DNA of 64,000 nt, taken from contig NZ_JAKZEW010000011.1 of the NCBI RefSeq assembly GCF_022548875.1, positions 1 to 64,000 on the forward strand. The letters run 5' to 3'. The translations under genes were made by a program, and so were the position numbers. Of the stretch, positions 8,877 to 19,300 are shown in pieces. How positions within the stretch are numbered: position 1 is the first letter of the stretch; each line of letters begins with the position of its first letter. A model generated the notes under the pieces. The model did no database searches. It worked only from the letters and a program-made list of their open reading frames with translations, and was not told the DNA's origin. This stretch comes from Glycomyces sp. L485. GTDB lineage: Bacteria > Actinomycetota > Actinomycetes > Mycobacteriales > Micromonosporaceae.

Positions 8877-11800
8877 GGCATCTCCCAAGCGGGACGGTCG
8901 AGCGGGAACTCGCCGAGCAGCGCGGCGGTGTCGGCGGTGTCGAGGTCGAGCAGCGGGTGCAGTTCGCGGGCGAGGCCGAGCGCCACCGTCGAACCCCGCG
9001 AGCCCGGTTTGAGGAAGGCGAGGGTGCGGGCGCCGCTGGTGTCGCGGGCGAACCGCTCGACCTTCGCGGTGGCGGGCGGCTCGGGCCGCAGCTCCTCGGG
9101 CAGGTGGCGCAGGAACCTCTCGCGCAGCTGTGCGATCGTCGGCGCCGTGACCTCCGGCGTCGCCCGTCCCGGCCGGACGTACCCGGACTCGGCCAGCGAG
9201 CCGCCGCCGGACTCGATCAACTCGTCCACCACGAGCCATTCGCTCCGGTTCAGCCGCCACTGCAGGATGTGGACGCCGTCGTCGGCGTAGACCGGCTCCG
9301 GTTCGAGGCGGCTGCGCCACAGCGGCTCGGGCGCCTCGATGTAGATCGCGACCGGGACTGCCTCCGCGTCGGCGTTCCACAGGACGGTGATCTGCGGGCT
9401 GGCCGGCCGCGGACGGGCCTCCAGGCCGACCTCCGTCAGCGCCCGGTCGAACTCGTCGTCGCCGACCGCGCCGTCCAGCGCGGTGAGCGCGGACAGGCCC
9501 TCCACTCGCCGGTGGACCACCCTGGACTCGCGGACGGCGCGGGCGAACTCGTCCCGGCTGCCGTACCGGGAGGTCGTCATCCGCTGGCGATACAGCGGCC
9601 GCTCGCCGATCTCGCCCTCGCGCGGCTCGGGCGCGGCGACGTCGCCGCCGTCGTCCAGGGCCTCGATGTCGATGACGTAGTCGGTGACCGGGTCGAGGTG
9701 GAAGTCGACTGCGGCGCGGCCATGCCGGTCCCCGCCCGGATCGAAGTCCCGGCAGGGCTTGTCTGCGAGGAGGCGCCGCGCGGTCGCCTCGAACGGGGAG
9801 AGCACCAGCGCCTCCATCCGCTCGAACAGCCCGTCGAGCATGACGCGGGTGAACGGCGCCTCCGGGGTGCCGTCCGAGCCGCGGAACGACGCCGCGCGGG
9901 CGGCGGCCCGCAGCGACCGGTCGTAGGCGGCGTACAGCTCGAGCACGTCGTCGGTGGCGAACACGAACACCACCGGCTCGTCGTGGAAGTGGTGCGGCTC
10001 GTCCGGAGCCGGGAACTGCGCGAGCATCCACGGTTCGAGATTGCGCGGCGCCTTGTCGTCGGTGAAGAAGGTGCGAGGGTCGGTCTCATCGGCGATGGTC
10101 CACTTGACGTCGATCTGGTTCGGGTCGCCCTCCTCGCCGTCGCTCGTTTTGCGCCCGGTCTCGGCGGTGTAGTGGACGACGACCCGGTATTCGGCGTCGG
10201 GCAGCAGCAGCGCGTGCGGGTCGGAGTCCAGTGAGTCCGCCAGGGCCTCCTCATTGGCCTCGGCCTGCCGGTCCTCGGCCTCGTGGCGGCGGCTCTCGCG
10301 CTCCGAGAGCCCCTCGAACGCCACCAGGAACCACGACGGGGCGAGCAGCCCGAAATTCTCGACGGCGTCCCGGAGCGGCCGGAGGCCCAGGTCGATGTGG
10401 AAGGCGGCCCGGGGCGGCTTGACGTGGACGAGGAACTCGGCCCGGCGGCCGGTCCCGGACTCGTGACCGCGGGCGAGCCGCACCTCGTCCCACCAGGGGC
10501 CGCGGGTGTCCCTCCATCGCTCCGGGAGGTCGGACTCGGCGCCGACCCGCTCGAATGCGATGTCGACCGGGCCGAGGTCCCGGTTCGCGGCGTCGTAGGC
10601 GGCGGCGCCCATCAGCCCGGCGCCGACGAGCTTCTCGTCGGCGACGACCAGGAGCGTCAGCACCTCGTGCGGGCCGCCGCTGATCCGGACGACGTCTCTG
10701 AGCCCCTTGGCCCGCGCTTCGTCGGCAACGGCGAGCGCCTCGCCGAGCGGGCTGTCGAAGACCTCCGGCTGCAGCGAGGTGCCGAGCAGCTCGTAGGGCG
10801 CTTCGAGCACTTTGGAGGCGCACATCTTCTCGCCTTTCCGGTGGGCGCGCTCCTGCAGCTCCTTCGACGGGCACTGCACCCGCGAGCCGACGATCTCGGC
10901 GGGCTTGTGGGGGAGGAGCCCGTCGAGCGGGGTGCCGGTGCGCCAGATCTCGCGGACGACGACCTCGGCGTCGACCGGCCGGGTACGGCGGGATCCCGGC
11001 TCGTCCGGCCAGGCCTCGCCGTGCGGGCTCCACCCGGCGTCGTTCGGCCCCAGCGGGCTGTCGCGGAACGTCCACAGGACGCTCGCGGGCCGGGCGACCG
11101 GCGTGCACGCCTCGCCCCAGCCGTCCTCGACGATCCGGTCGAGCGTCTCGCCCTCGAGGATCGCCTTGTCGGTGTTCGTCGGCTTCCAGTCCAGCATGGC
11201 CAGATCGACCGGAAGGCCGTCGCCGCTGCCGTCGTCGGACCCGATCCGCCACGTGTACGGCCTGGGGCCGTCCGTGGTCGGCTCCGTCCCGGCCGCGACC
11301 GGGACGCCGTGCTGGGCCACCAGCTCGAGCTCGACCCGGCTGACGTGGTAGCGCACGTAGACCGTGCCGCGCTTCTGCCATCCGTCGTCGCCGGGCGGCG
11401 GCGCGCCCTGGACGGTCCCGTCGATCGCGGAGCCGTCCACGACCGGGCCGGCCTCGAACTGCAGCAGCGGGATCGCGTCGATCGGGACGCGCACCTCCCG
11501 CGGACCGTCACTGCCGTCGACGACCGGGACGGTACCGTCCCGGGTGCCGCGGCACAGCACCGTGTCGACGCCGCGGTCGACCGCGCTGCCTTCGGCAAGG
11601 GCCGGGGAGCGACTCTGGAGTGTGAGGTCGCGGATCGGCCGGGGCGGGGGAGGCTCGTCGGGGTCGTTGCCGAGCGAGAACTCCACGCAGGCCTCGATGG
11701 TGAAGAACAGCAGGCTGATCTTCCCGCAGACCTCGCCGTGGATGTAAGTGACCAGCTCGGTCGAGGGCGGGTCGCCGTGGCCGGTCTCGACCTCGGCGGC

Positions 11801-14800
11801 CTTGACCGTGAGCGCGGCGCTGGCCTCGATGGCGACGATGATCAGGTGCAGTGCGCCCCTGAGGTAGATCCGGCCCGCGAAGGTGAGCGGCGCGAAGCCG
11901 ATACCGGCGTCGAACCCCGCGGCGACCTCGAGGTACAGGCCGATGTCCTTATCGCCCCAGGTGATCGAGACTTCGAAGCCGGTGGCGAGGGAGAATCCCT
12001 GGAGGCCGTCCCTGATCAGCGGGAACTGCGGGATGCCGTTGCCGTGGACCATGAGGTAGGCGGTGGCATCGAACACTTCGAGGACCGTGGCCTTGATCGG
12101 CTCGCCGATCGTGCCGATGTCCACATAGAAGTTCTCGGGGTCCTCGAAGGGGAAGCCGGCCTCGATGGGGATCTGGAGGTGGAGGATCTCTTTGATCTCG
12201 TATTCGATCTGGATGCCGATCATCACCCCGTTCGGGTTGATGTCGACCACGGCCAGCAGGTTCCCGGTGGTCGTCCCCTTGGTCGCTGGTTTCTCGCTGA
12301 GCAACTGGGCCTTGACGAACAGGAGGATCCGCGGTCCGGGCAGCTCGAGGACGAGCATGCCCTTGATGTTGAGGATCGTGCCGCCCTCGATGGTGCCGGC
12401 GACAACGCCGAGGCCGAAGGCCCAGGAGTCGAGCTGCCCCTTCCAGCCGGTGATGTCGGTGGGGTTTCCGTGGACTTTGGAGTCGAGCCAGTCGAGAGCG
12501 GGGTTGCGCGCGGAGGTGTTCTCGTCGCGTGCGTGGTGCATCGCGAACAGGCCGAGGAAGCCGAAGATCGCCATGCCCGTGCCGCCGAGCGGGATCCCCC
12601 CGGGGAACTCGACCTCGAGGGTCGCCAGCACGCCGGTGGCGGAGCGGTCGCCCTCCTCGACGGTCTCGATCTTGACGCCGGCGGCCACCCGCAGTCCGAC
12701 TGTCGGCAGGGCCAGGTCGAGCTGCCCGGCGAAGCTGTCGTCGAGGATCTGTAGGTAGCCCTTGCCGACGAGGGTGTCGGGGATGTCGACGCCGATGCCT
12801 ATGGCGGTGATCGCCGGCACCCCGAGCGGATCGACCGGCAGCCGGAAGCCGAACTTGTCGACCTTGAACACGCCGAGGTCGACGCCGAGGCCGAGGTCGA
12901 CTTCGATGTTGAGCGGGTTGGTCCTGGCGATGCGGGCGCCCAGAACCTGGATGATGTCGCCTATGGCGTCGCCAAGAGCGGGCAGGACCCGCAGCGACCC
13001 GGAGTCGGCCAGGTCGAGCGTGTAGCCGCGGGAGGAGTCGAACACCGGGCGGAAGTCGGGCGTGCCGTCGGGGGCGACGTCGAGTCCGAAACCGATCGCC
13101 TTGTATCGCACCTTGATCGGCTTGTCGACGCGGGTGGTGACGATCTCGAGGTCTCCGATGGCCAGGTTCAGGCGGATGGCGCTCTCGACGTCGAACAGCA
13201 GCACCGAGTTGACCTCGTCCTCGTCGTGGGTGACGCCGAGTTCGATCCCGTAGTGCGTGAGCCGGTCGACGTGCGCGATACCGAGCGCGGTGACGACGAT
13301 CGGCGTTGCCAGGGAGACGACCAGCGGGACGACATCGCCGCCGTTCGCGGCGTCGGCCGCGGTCGACGAGGTCAGCGGGGCGAGGGCGAAGTAGAGGCCG
13401 AGCAGGTCGCGCCAGGCGTCGTCGGACGGCGTCGCGTCCTCCGAAGCCGGGATCTCGCCCCAGCTCCACAGCCCGTCCCGGTCGCCCGCGCCGGCACGGG
13501 CGACGAGGGTCTCGGTGAAGGTGGCGGTGGCCGGGTCGTGCGTGACGGTGATCCGGAACTCGACGACGCCGTCGTCGGGGTTGGGTTCCGAACCGAGCGC
13601 GGGGAGGTTGCTCTCCTCGGGCTCCTCCAGGCCCGGGCCGATCGTGCCGAGGTCGTCGCGGTACTGCTCCAGCGCGTCCTCGTGGGCGGTCTGGAAGTCG
13701 ATGGTGCCTCGCAGTTCGGCGGCGGTCGGGACGGGGTCGCGTTCCCAGCGGATGGTGGCGCCGATGCTGCGAAGCCAGTCCGGCCGCTGCGACTCCGGCG
13801 GCGCGATCGGATCGTCGTCTTCGTCCTCGTCGGGCTCGGCCGGGTCGCGGATCAGCTCGCCCGAGTACGGGTCGGTGCGCGGCGCGGTGCGGACGAATGT
13901 GGCCACGACGTACCGGAAGTTCTCTCTGCGGTAGTTCGGGTCTGAGCTCATCACCTCCTCGGCCGGGGCCTCGCCCCAGGGCATGACCCGGAAGTCGGAG
14001 TCGCGGAGGCTGCTGATCTCCTCCATCAGGGCAGCCTTGAACGCTTCGGCGCGGCGTGCGGAGAGGGCGAGGTTGTAGTCGGGGTTGGCGGTCCCCTCTC
14101 GGCTCGCGTAGGCGTTCATCTCGATCCGGGGCCTGGTGCCCGAGGCGAGCTCAGCCTCCCAGCCGCGGCGGAACGCTCCGAAGTCGAGTGCGGTGCCGTT
14201 CCCGGAGGTGAAGGCGGTGCCGCTCAGAGTGGCGGTGTCGGTCGTCTCCCGGTCGCCGGGCTCGGCGAACCGGAAGTAGGCCTTGAGGGTGGCCGGCTCG
14301 GGGGTGGGCGGAACGGTCCATTCGACGTTCAGCGGCCGGGTCTCTCCCGGCGCGATCGGCACGGTGGCGCGGCCGTCGGTCACAATGGTGCCCGCGATGG
14401 CGCCGTCGGGCGGATCGAGGCGGACGGTCACCTGGTTCGGGTCGGACTGGTCGACGATGCGGACGCGGTCGGTGGGCGGTTCGAGGCGGACCGCGGGCGC
14501 GCCGTTCGGGTCGGTCTCCACCGAACGGCCGCTTAGTTCACGGACGGCGTAGAGGTCGAGGACGAGGTACAGCTTCCGGTCTTCGCGATCGGAGATGCTC
14601 ACGACCACCTGCTGGTCGTGGGGGAACAGGCGCATCCGCTGCAGCGCGGACAGATCTCGCACGTCGGTCGTGCCCGCGATGAAGGCGTCGAGGGTGTCGG
14701 TGTCAGCGGTGTGGCCGTCGACCGCGCCGTGGTCGAGCGCGTGGGCGGCGGTGATGGTGTACGGGGCCGCGCCGGAGTTCACGTCGACCATGAGCAGGTA

Positions 14801-15859
14801 GTTCTCGGTCTCCGGCCGCATGTTCGAGCTGATGTTGGCGCGGTAGCGGCGGAGCTCAGCCGGGTCGCCGGTGCGGCCCCCCGAGGGCTCGATCTCGGCC
14901 GAGGAGCCGCCGGCGCTGATCAGCCGCAGACTGGCCGCGAGATCGTCGCCTCGGAAGTCCAGATCGAAGCTGATGTCGCCCCAGATGGCCGGCTCGGGCT
15001 TGAAGCCGATTATCAGGTCGCGCGCTCCGACGTTGCCGGCGTATCCGACCGACTTCGCCTGCGAGAAGTAGAACCGGAACTCGGGCAGGTGGATGCCGGT
15101 GAAGTCGTCGCCGAGTCCGAAGCGGTCGAGCAGGTCTGGAGGGGTGTGCTCGTCGGACAGGTCGAGCACTGCCTTCTCCAGGCCGATGCCGAACTGGTCG
15201 TTGTGGAACAGGGCGAGCGCGGGCCGCATCTTGAACAGGGAGGCGACCTCCTCGTCGGGCTCGTTGAGCGTCTCGGCGCCCCAGGAGGCGACTTCGACTT
15301 CGGCGTCGGTGTCGGAGGCGGAGTCCTGGTCGACCTGAAGCACGATGCGCGGCAGGTCGAACTTGACCTCCCTGTTGTTCGGGTCGGGCTTGAGGAACGC
15401 GCCGTCGGGTTCGGCGCCGACCAGGCCGGGAAAGGTGAGGGTGATCAGGTTGAAGAGCAGCTCGAGGCGGAACTGGGTGTTGGGGTAGTCGCTGGGGGCG
15501 CTGTCGGCGGGCCCGAGCGCCCGGACGGCCGTCTGGAGGCCGCTGTCGGTCAGGTCGTCGGCGGAGAGCGACTCGGCCGGGCGACGGGCGACCGAGAGCC
15601 TGAAGTCGATGGCCGTGTCCTGCGGGTCGAACTCGAGGTCGCTCGCTCCGGGAGCGTTGGAATTCAGCGAGAACGCCAGGACGCCTGTTGATTCGTCGGC
15701 GACACGCGCGACGCCGCAGATGACGACCCCGTCGTCGTCCCAGGCCTCCTCGTATTCGTCCACGTGCAGGAATTCGAGGATCTGGTTGAATTCCTCGCCG
15801 AGGTCAACACCTACGAAGAAGTACGGCCGGATCAGATCGATGAGCGCGAGATTTCCCAT
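8873..15859 (-). CDS. Giant operon protein 1: 2328-aa multidomain protein with OmpA-like segment
   Basis: ATG at 15859 is preceded by AGGAG at 8-nt spacing. There is no signal peptide (MGNLALIDLIRPYFFVGVD). Residues ~1-500 are an unrecognised beta-rich region. Residues ~530-640 resemble an OmpA/MotB peptidoglycan-binding fold (IEMNAYASREGTANPDY, then NLALSARRAEAFKAAL). An acidic linker (DPAEPDEDEDDD) follows near 685. Residues ~900-1410 form a long Gly/hydrophobic region of amphipathic strands (VEFPGGIPLGGTGMAIFGF; AGFDAGIGFAPLTFAGRIYL) that could form a large beta-structure. I suspect a DUF-type domain of large bacterial proteins but cannot name it with certainty. The remainder (~1410-2328) is again unrecognised. 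It is the first gene of a coupled operon with the 1028- and 1015-aa proteins, and codon use resembles its neighbours. Confidence 0.8.
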   Translation of the reverse strand: MGNLALIDLIRPYFFVGVDLGEEFNQILEFLHVDEYEEAWDDDGVVICGVARVADESTGVLAFSLNSNAPGASDLEFDPQDTAIDFRLSVARRPAESLSADDLTDSGLQTAVRALGPADSAPSDYPNTQFRLELLFNLITLTFPGLVGAEPDGAFLKPDPNNREVKFDLPRIVLQVDQDSASDTDAEVEVASWGAETLNEPDEEVASLFKMRPALALFHNDQFGIGLEKAVLDLSDEHTPPDLLDRFGLGDDFTGIHLPEFRFYFSQAKSVGYAGNVGARDLIIGFKPEPAIWGDISFDLDFRGDDLAASLRLISAGGSSAEIEPSGGRTGDPAELRRYRANISSNMRPETENYLLMVDVNSGAAPYTITAAHALDHGAVDGHTADTDTLDAFIAGTTDVRDLSALQRMRLFPHDQQVVVSISDREDRKLYLVLDLYAVRELSGRSVETDPNGAPAVRLEPPTDRVRIVDQSDPNQVTVRLDPPDGAIAGTIVTDGRATVPIAPGETRPLNVEWTVPPTPEPATLKAYFRFAEPGDRETTDTATLSGTAFTSGNGTALDFGAFRRGWEAELASGTRPRIEMNAYASREGTANPDYNLALSARRAEAFKAALMEEISSLRDSDFRVMPWGEAPAEEVMSSDPNYRRENFRYVVATFVRTAPRTDPYSGELIRDPAEPDEDEDDDPIAPPESQRPDWLRSIGATIRWERDPVPTAAELRGTIDFQTAHEDALEQYRDDLGTIGPGLEEPEESNLPALGSEPNPDDGVVEFRITVTHDPATATFTETLVARAGAGDRDGLWSWGEIPASEDATPSDDAWRDLLGLYFALAPLTSSTAADAANGGDVVPLVVSLATPIVVTALGIAHVDRLTHYGIELGVTHDEDEVNSVLLFDVESAIRLNLAIGDLEIVTTRVDKPIKVRYKAIGFGLDVAPDGTPDFRPVFDSSRGYTLDLADSGSLRVLPALGDAIGDIIQVLGARIARTNPLNIEVDLGLGVDLGVFKVDKFGFRLPVDPLGVPAITAIGIGVDIPDTLVGKGYLQILDDSFAGQLDLALPTVGLRVAAGVKIETVEEGDRSATGVLATLEVEFPGGIPLGGTGMAIFGFLGLFAMHHARDENTSARNPALDWLDSKVHGNPTDITGWKGQLDSWAFGLGVVAGTIEGGTILNIKGMLVLELPGPRILLFVKAQLLSEKPATKGTTTGNLLAVVDINPNGVMIGIQIEYEIKEILHLQIPIEAGFPFEDPENFYVDIGTIGEPIKATVLEVFDATAYLMVHGNGIPQFPLIRDGLQGFSLATGFEVSITWGDKDIGLYLEVAAGFDAGIGFAPLTFAGRIYLRGALHLIIVAIEASAALTVKAAEVETGHGDPPSTELVTYIHGEVCGKISLLFFTIEACVEFSLGNDPDEPPPPRPIRDLTLQSRSPALAEGSAVDRGVDTVLCRGTRDGTVPVVDGSDGPREVRVPIDAIPLLQFEAGPVVDGSAIDGTVQGAPPPGDDGWQKRGTVYVRYHVSRVELELVAQHGVPVAAGTEPTTDGPRPYTWRIGSDDGSGDGLPVDLAMLDWKPTNTDKAILEGETLDRIVEDGWGEACTPVARPASVLWTFRDSPLGPNDAGWSPHGEAWPDEPGSRRTRPVDAEVVVREIWRTGTPLDGLLPHKPAEIVGSRVQCPSKELQERAHRKGEKMCASKVLEAPYELLGTSLQPEVFDSPLGEALAVADEARAKGLRDVVRISGGPHEVLTLLVVADEKLVGAGLMGAAAYDAANRDLGPVDIAFERVGAESDLPERWRDTRGPWWDEVRLARGHESGTGRRAEFLVHVKPPRAAFHIDLGLRPLRDAVENFGLLAPSWFLVAFEGLSERESRRHEAEDRQAEANEEALADSLDSDPHALLLPDAEYRVVVHYTAETGRKTSDGEEGDPNQIDVKWTIADETDPRTFFTDDKAPRNLEPWMLAQFPAPDEPHHFHDEPVVFVFATDDVLELYAAYDRSLRAAARAASFRGSDGTPEAPFTRVMLDGLFERMEALVLSPFEATARRLLADKPCRDFDPGGDRHGRAAVDFHLDPVTDYVIDIEALDDGGDVAAPEPREGEIGERPLYRQRMTTSRYGSRDEFARAVRESRVVHRRVEGLSALTALDGAVGDDEFDRALTEVGLEARPRPASPQITVLWNADAEAVPVAIYIEAPEPLWRSRLEPEPVYADDGVHILQWRLNRSEWLVVDELIESGGGSLAESGYVRPGRATPEVTAPTIAQLRERFLRHLPEELRPEPPATAKVERFARDTSGARTLAFLKPGSRGSTVALGLARELHPLLDLDTADTAALLGEFPLDRPAWEMP

Positions 15860-16326
15860 GGTTCGGGCTCCTGTGCGATGTGCTCAATGGGCGGAGGGAC
15901 GGCTTGGAGCGGGGTGCCTGGAATGATGGGCAGAATCGGAGGCACGCGCTTACAAGCTGGTCTAATACCAGAATTCGGCGGGTCTCAAATGTCCAATTAG
16001 TGCGTTTGTCAGTTTAAGTGGACGTTGCATGCGACAACCTGAGTATGGCACTCGTCTCGCCATCATGGGGTACGCGAATGTCCTTGCGTAATGAATTGAC
16101 TACCTGATCATGACGGGATTCAGCAGGTTTCCAGAAGGGGCCCAGGTCGTTTACGGCCTGGAGGAATTCGTGGCGACTGCCTGCCCGTGTACCGAGACGC
16201 TCGTTCGAAGCGGTGTTTGCCTGGATTCGTCAGCGGCTCTTGTGGCTTGAGTAGCAGCCTGGGCTTGCGCCGGTTTGTCCCCTGGCTGGTGAGGATTTGC
16301 CGGTCCGCGGTGTCGTCGCGGTGGCG
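15860..16326. other. 467-nt intergenic region upstream of the giant-protein operon
   Basis: No convincing gene. The part near 15950-16030 is clearly more A+T-rich than its surroundings and lies directly upstream of the operon starting at 15859, so it probably holds the minus-strand promoter. A weak TTTGAG/TATTAG pair at 16-nt spacing can be read there on the minus strand. One copy of a 27-bp direct repeat lies at 16193-16219. The part at 16220-16326 is the 3' flank of the helical-repeat gene. Confidence 0.5.
16193..16219 (+). repeat. Direct repeat copy 1 (27 bp, paired with 19862-19888)
   Basis: CGAGACGCTCGTTCGA followed by AGCGGTGTTTG. The same 16 bp, then CGTGGTGTTAG, occurs at 19862 in the same orientation (24 of 27 identical). 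The two copies bracket about 3.65 kb containing the helical-repeat gene and an IS3-like fragment. Confidence 0.6.
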
Positions 16327-19300
16327 TCACCGGTTGCCGCCCTCATACTCCTCAGAGGTGTAGACGCCGAACGCCAGGACCTGCACCATCGAGGACGGAT
16401 GAGCGCGCAGGCGGCGCAGCACCTCACGCCAGGGGGCTTCCCAATCGTCGGCGACCGCGGCGCTCTCGATGATGCCGGCCGCGACGATCGCTGCGTGGAG
16501 GTCCCCGGATCCGACCAGAGAGGTCAAGAAACCGAGCGTGAACGTGTGGGAACCGTAGTTCATCCGCTCGTCCAGGGCCTCGCCGATCAGCCGAGCCTCG
16601 ACCGGGTCTTGGGCACGGCTCGTCAGCGCTACCGCCGATTCTGTGCCCGCGTCCCAGTCGATTGTGCCCGCGAGGAGCTTCGTGCCCAGGTGGGTGGGCA
16701 GGCGTTCGGTGAGCGCTTCGACGGTGGTCGCGGCCGGGGTCGGGCCGCCGTACAGCGGGGACAGGAGCGAGACGATTCGCTCGAAGCGCTGGCGGACGGG
16801 CAGGTCGCGGTCCTTCTCGGCGTTGGGTTCGTCGGTCACGGCGCGCAGGGCGTCGACGGCGCGCAGCAGCGGCCCGGGGTCGCCGCCCGCGGTCACGTTG
16901 GCGCACAGGGCGTTCATCGCGGCAGCCCACACGTCGGTCGTGTCGAGGTCGGTCGCGAGGTCGACCAGCGCGTCGGCGGCGCGCGCTTCGTAGCGGGCCC
17001 AGCGGGCCAGGCCCTGGGAGCCGGTGACCTGGAGGCGCGCGTCGTCGTCGGAGGCGGCCGCGGTCAGCAGTTCGGTGTAGCGGGCGCGGAAGTCGGCCGG
17101 GACCCGCTCGGGCGCGAGGCCGAGCGCGGCGGCTTGGACGTCCGGGGTGTGCTCGTCGACGGCGGCGACGATCGCCTGCGCCCAGGGTTCGGCGAGGCGG
17201 TCGGCGGCGGTCGCGGCGACGGCCTCGCGGACGCTGGGGTGCAGGTCGGCTTCGGCCCAGAGCCCGGTCAGGATCTCGGCCGCGCCCGCCACGCGGTAGC
17301 GGGACAGAACCCGGACGACCTGCTTGTGGACGGTGACTTTGGGCGAGTCGAGGAGCCGGGGCGCCTGCGCGGCGATCACCACGGGTTTGGAGACGTGTGC
17401 GAGCCGGTCCATGACCGCGGCGGCCGTGGGCGCGTCCTTCGAGTCGAGGTATTCGGGCAGGACCTCCCAGACGGCTTGGGTTGGATTCGCGTGGTGGAGG
17501 TCCGCGAGGGCGATGGCTTTGACGTGCGAGTTGTCGCTGTGCAGCAGTGGAAGGAGCGCTTCGAGGGGGATCCCGGGAATCCGGGACAGGGCGCGCACGG
17601 CCTGGCCGCGGTGGGCGTCGGTGCGGCGGTCGTCGGTCGCGATCACCCGCAGCGCCTCCCGGTAGGCGTCGAGTGCCGCCTGCGGCCACCGGCCGAGGAC
17701 AGTCGGGTTCCAGGGCTGGAACAGGACGCCCGGGACGGTGTCGCGCTCGGCGGCGAGCCAGGCCTCTACGAGATCGCCGCGGTGCAGGGCCAGAGCCGGG
17801 AAGAGTTCGGGCAGGCCGGGGCGGGCGGTGGCGAGTTCGGCGAGCCTGTCGTGGCGGCCCTGGGGTATCCCGGCGAGGAGGCGAACTGCTTCTCGGGCGT
17901 GCGAGAGGTTCTTCGATTCCGACACCCGGTGCAGCAGGGCCACCAGTTCGGGGGCTTCGGCGAGTCTCCTGCCGAGGGCGCCCGCGAGAGTCCACAGGAG
18001 GTGGTACTCGCCGATCTCGGCTTTGGCCGCGAGTACGGGCGCTGCCCGCCGGGCCAGTTCGACCGTGAACCGGTGCGGGAGGGCGCGGAGGGCGGCGGTG
18101 AGCTGCCATCGGGTGGTCTCGGTCAGCAGGCGGTCGAACTCGTTCTCGCCGTATACGACGAGGTCGGGGCGGTCCACGCTGAGTCCGGTGTTGACCATGC
18201 GGGCGGCCAGGCCGACGATGAGCGACACAGTGGTCGAGGAGCGCGGGAGCGCCGTCAGCCACGACTCGGTCAGGTACGCCAGCTCGCCCAGGTGCGCCGA
18301 GGTCCAGTCCTGCGGGCGGACCTTCGTCAGGGCTCGGAGGATCGCTTCGTGCACCAGGCCCTGATCACCCGCGGCGCGCTTGAGGCGCCCGAACAGGTCG
18401 GTGAGCGCATCGGGGCTGTTTCTGAAGGCGGCGGCAGTCACGAGGTTGCCGTAGGCTCGCGCTCGCTCTTCGACGTCTGATCGCCTGGTCGCGGCGCTGA
18501 AGTGGTCCCGGACCTCCTCGTACGGCATGTGGGCGCGGGTCGCCTCCCTTCGCACGGCGTTGCCCGCGGTGCGACGTTCTTCGAGGAGCCTGCGGGCCGA
18601 CTCGATCCGGGCCCGGTGCGGCAAGATTTCGAGGAGGCTCCGTTCGTCGAGGTGAACGCCAGCGCTGCGAATCGCGTCGAGTACTTCGATCCGGCGGGAC
18701 GGCGCGACATAGCGCAGGACCCCGGGCACGTTCGCGTTCTCGCCGGCCCGGGCGGTCAAAGTCGCGATGCGCTCGGCGGGCTCGGCGGCGATCCGGCGCA
18801 GGTGGGCGTTGCGCTGGAACAGCGAGGCGAGCATGCGCTCGCGGTGCGGGTCGAGCAGATAGGCCCAGGTGCCGTCACGGTCGGCGGTGAGCAGGGCGGG
18901 GAGGGCCTTGAACACCGCCGCACTGTCGACGCTCGCTGCCGGGTGGCGCACTAGCAGGGTGAGCCAGGCTTCCGGTGCGTTTTCCAGGGCGGCGCTGAGC
19001 CCGGTCCGGTGGTGGCTCCACCAGTCGGTCCACTGCTCGGGGGTCCGGTCGGCGAGGGCGGCGGTCGCGTACGCGGTGAAGACCTGGATGTGATGTTTGG
19101 CGTAAGTCGACCAGGTGGCCGTGTGCGCGGCGAACGTGGGGAGTTCGGCAGCGACCACGGCCGAGGAGCAGGCTGACAGTAGCCGCTCGGCCTCCTGTAT
19201 GCCGTACCGCTCCTTGACGACCGGTAGGAGTCGGTCGGCCAGGGCCTCGTCCCGGTCCCTGCGCAGGGCTCCGTAGGCGGCCAGGCGCACCGCCTTCGAC

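Noticed and set aside
7023-9290. Long plus-strand open frame (755 codons)
   Set aside because: Antisense shadow of the 1028- and 2328-aa genes; it crosses their junction, which a real gene would not be expected to do.
8877-10031. Upstream in-frame extension of the 1028-aa gene
   Set aside because: The extension lies fully within the 2328-aa coding region and is Arg/Pro-rich noise. The ATG at 8876 forms the expected ATGA overlap.
10283-12754. Long plus-strand open frame (823 codons) opposite the 2328-aa gene
   Set aside because: Mirror frame of a real high-GC gene; composition dominated by Arg, Asp, Gly and Val with no domain pattern and no ribosome-binding site.
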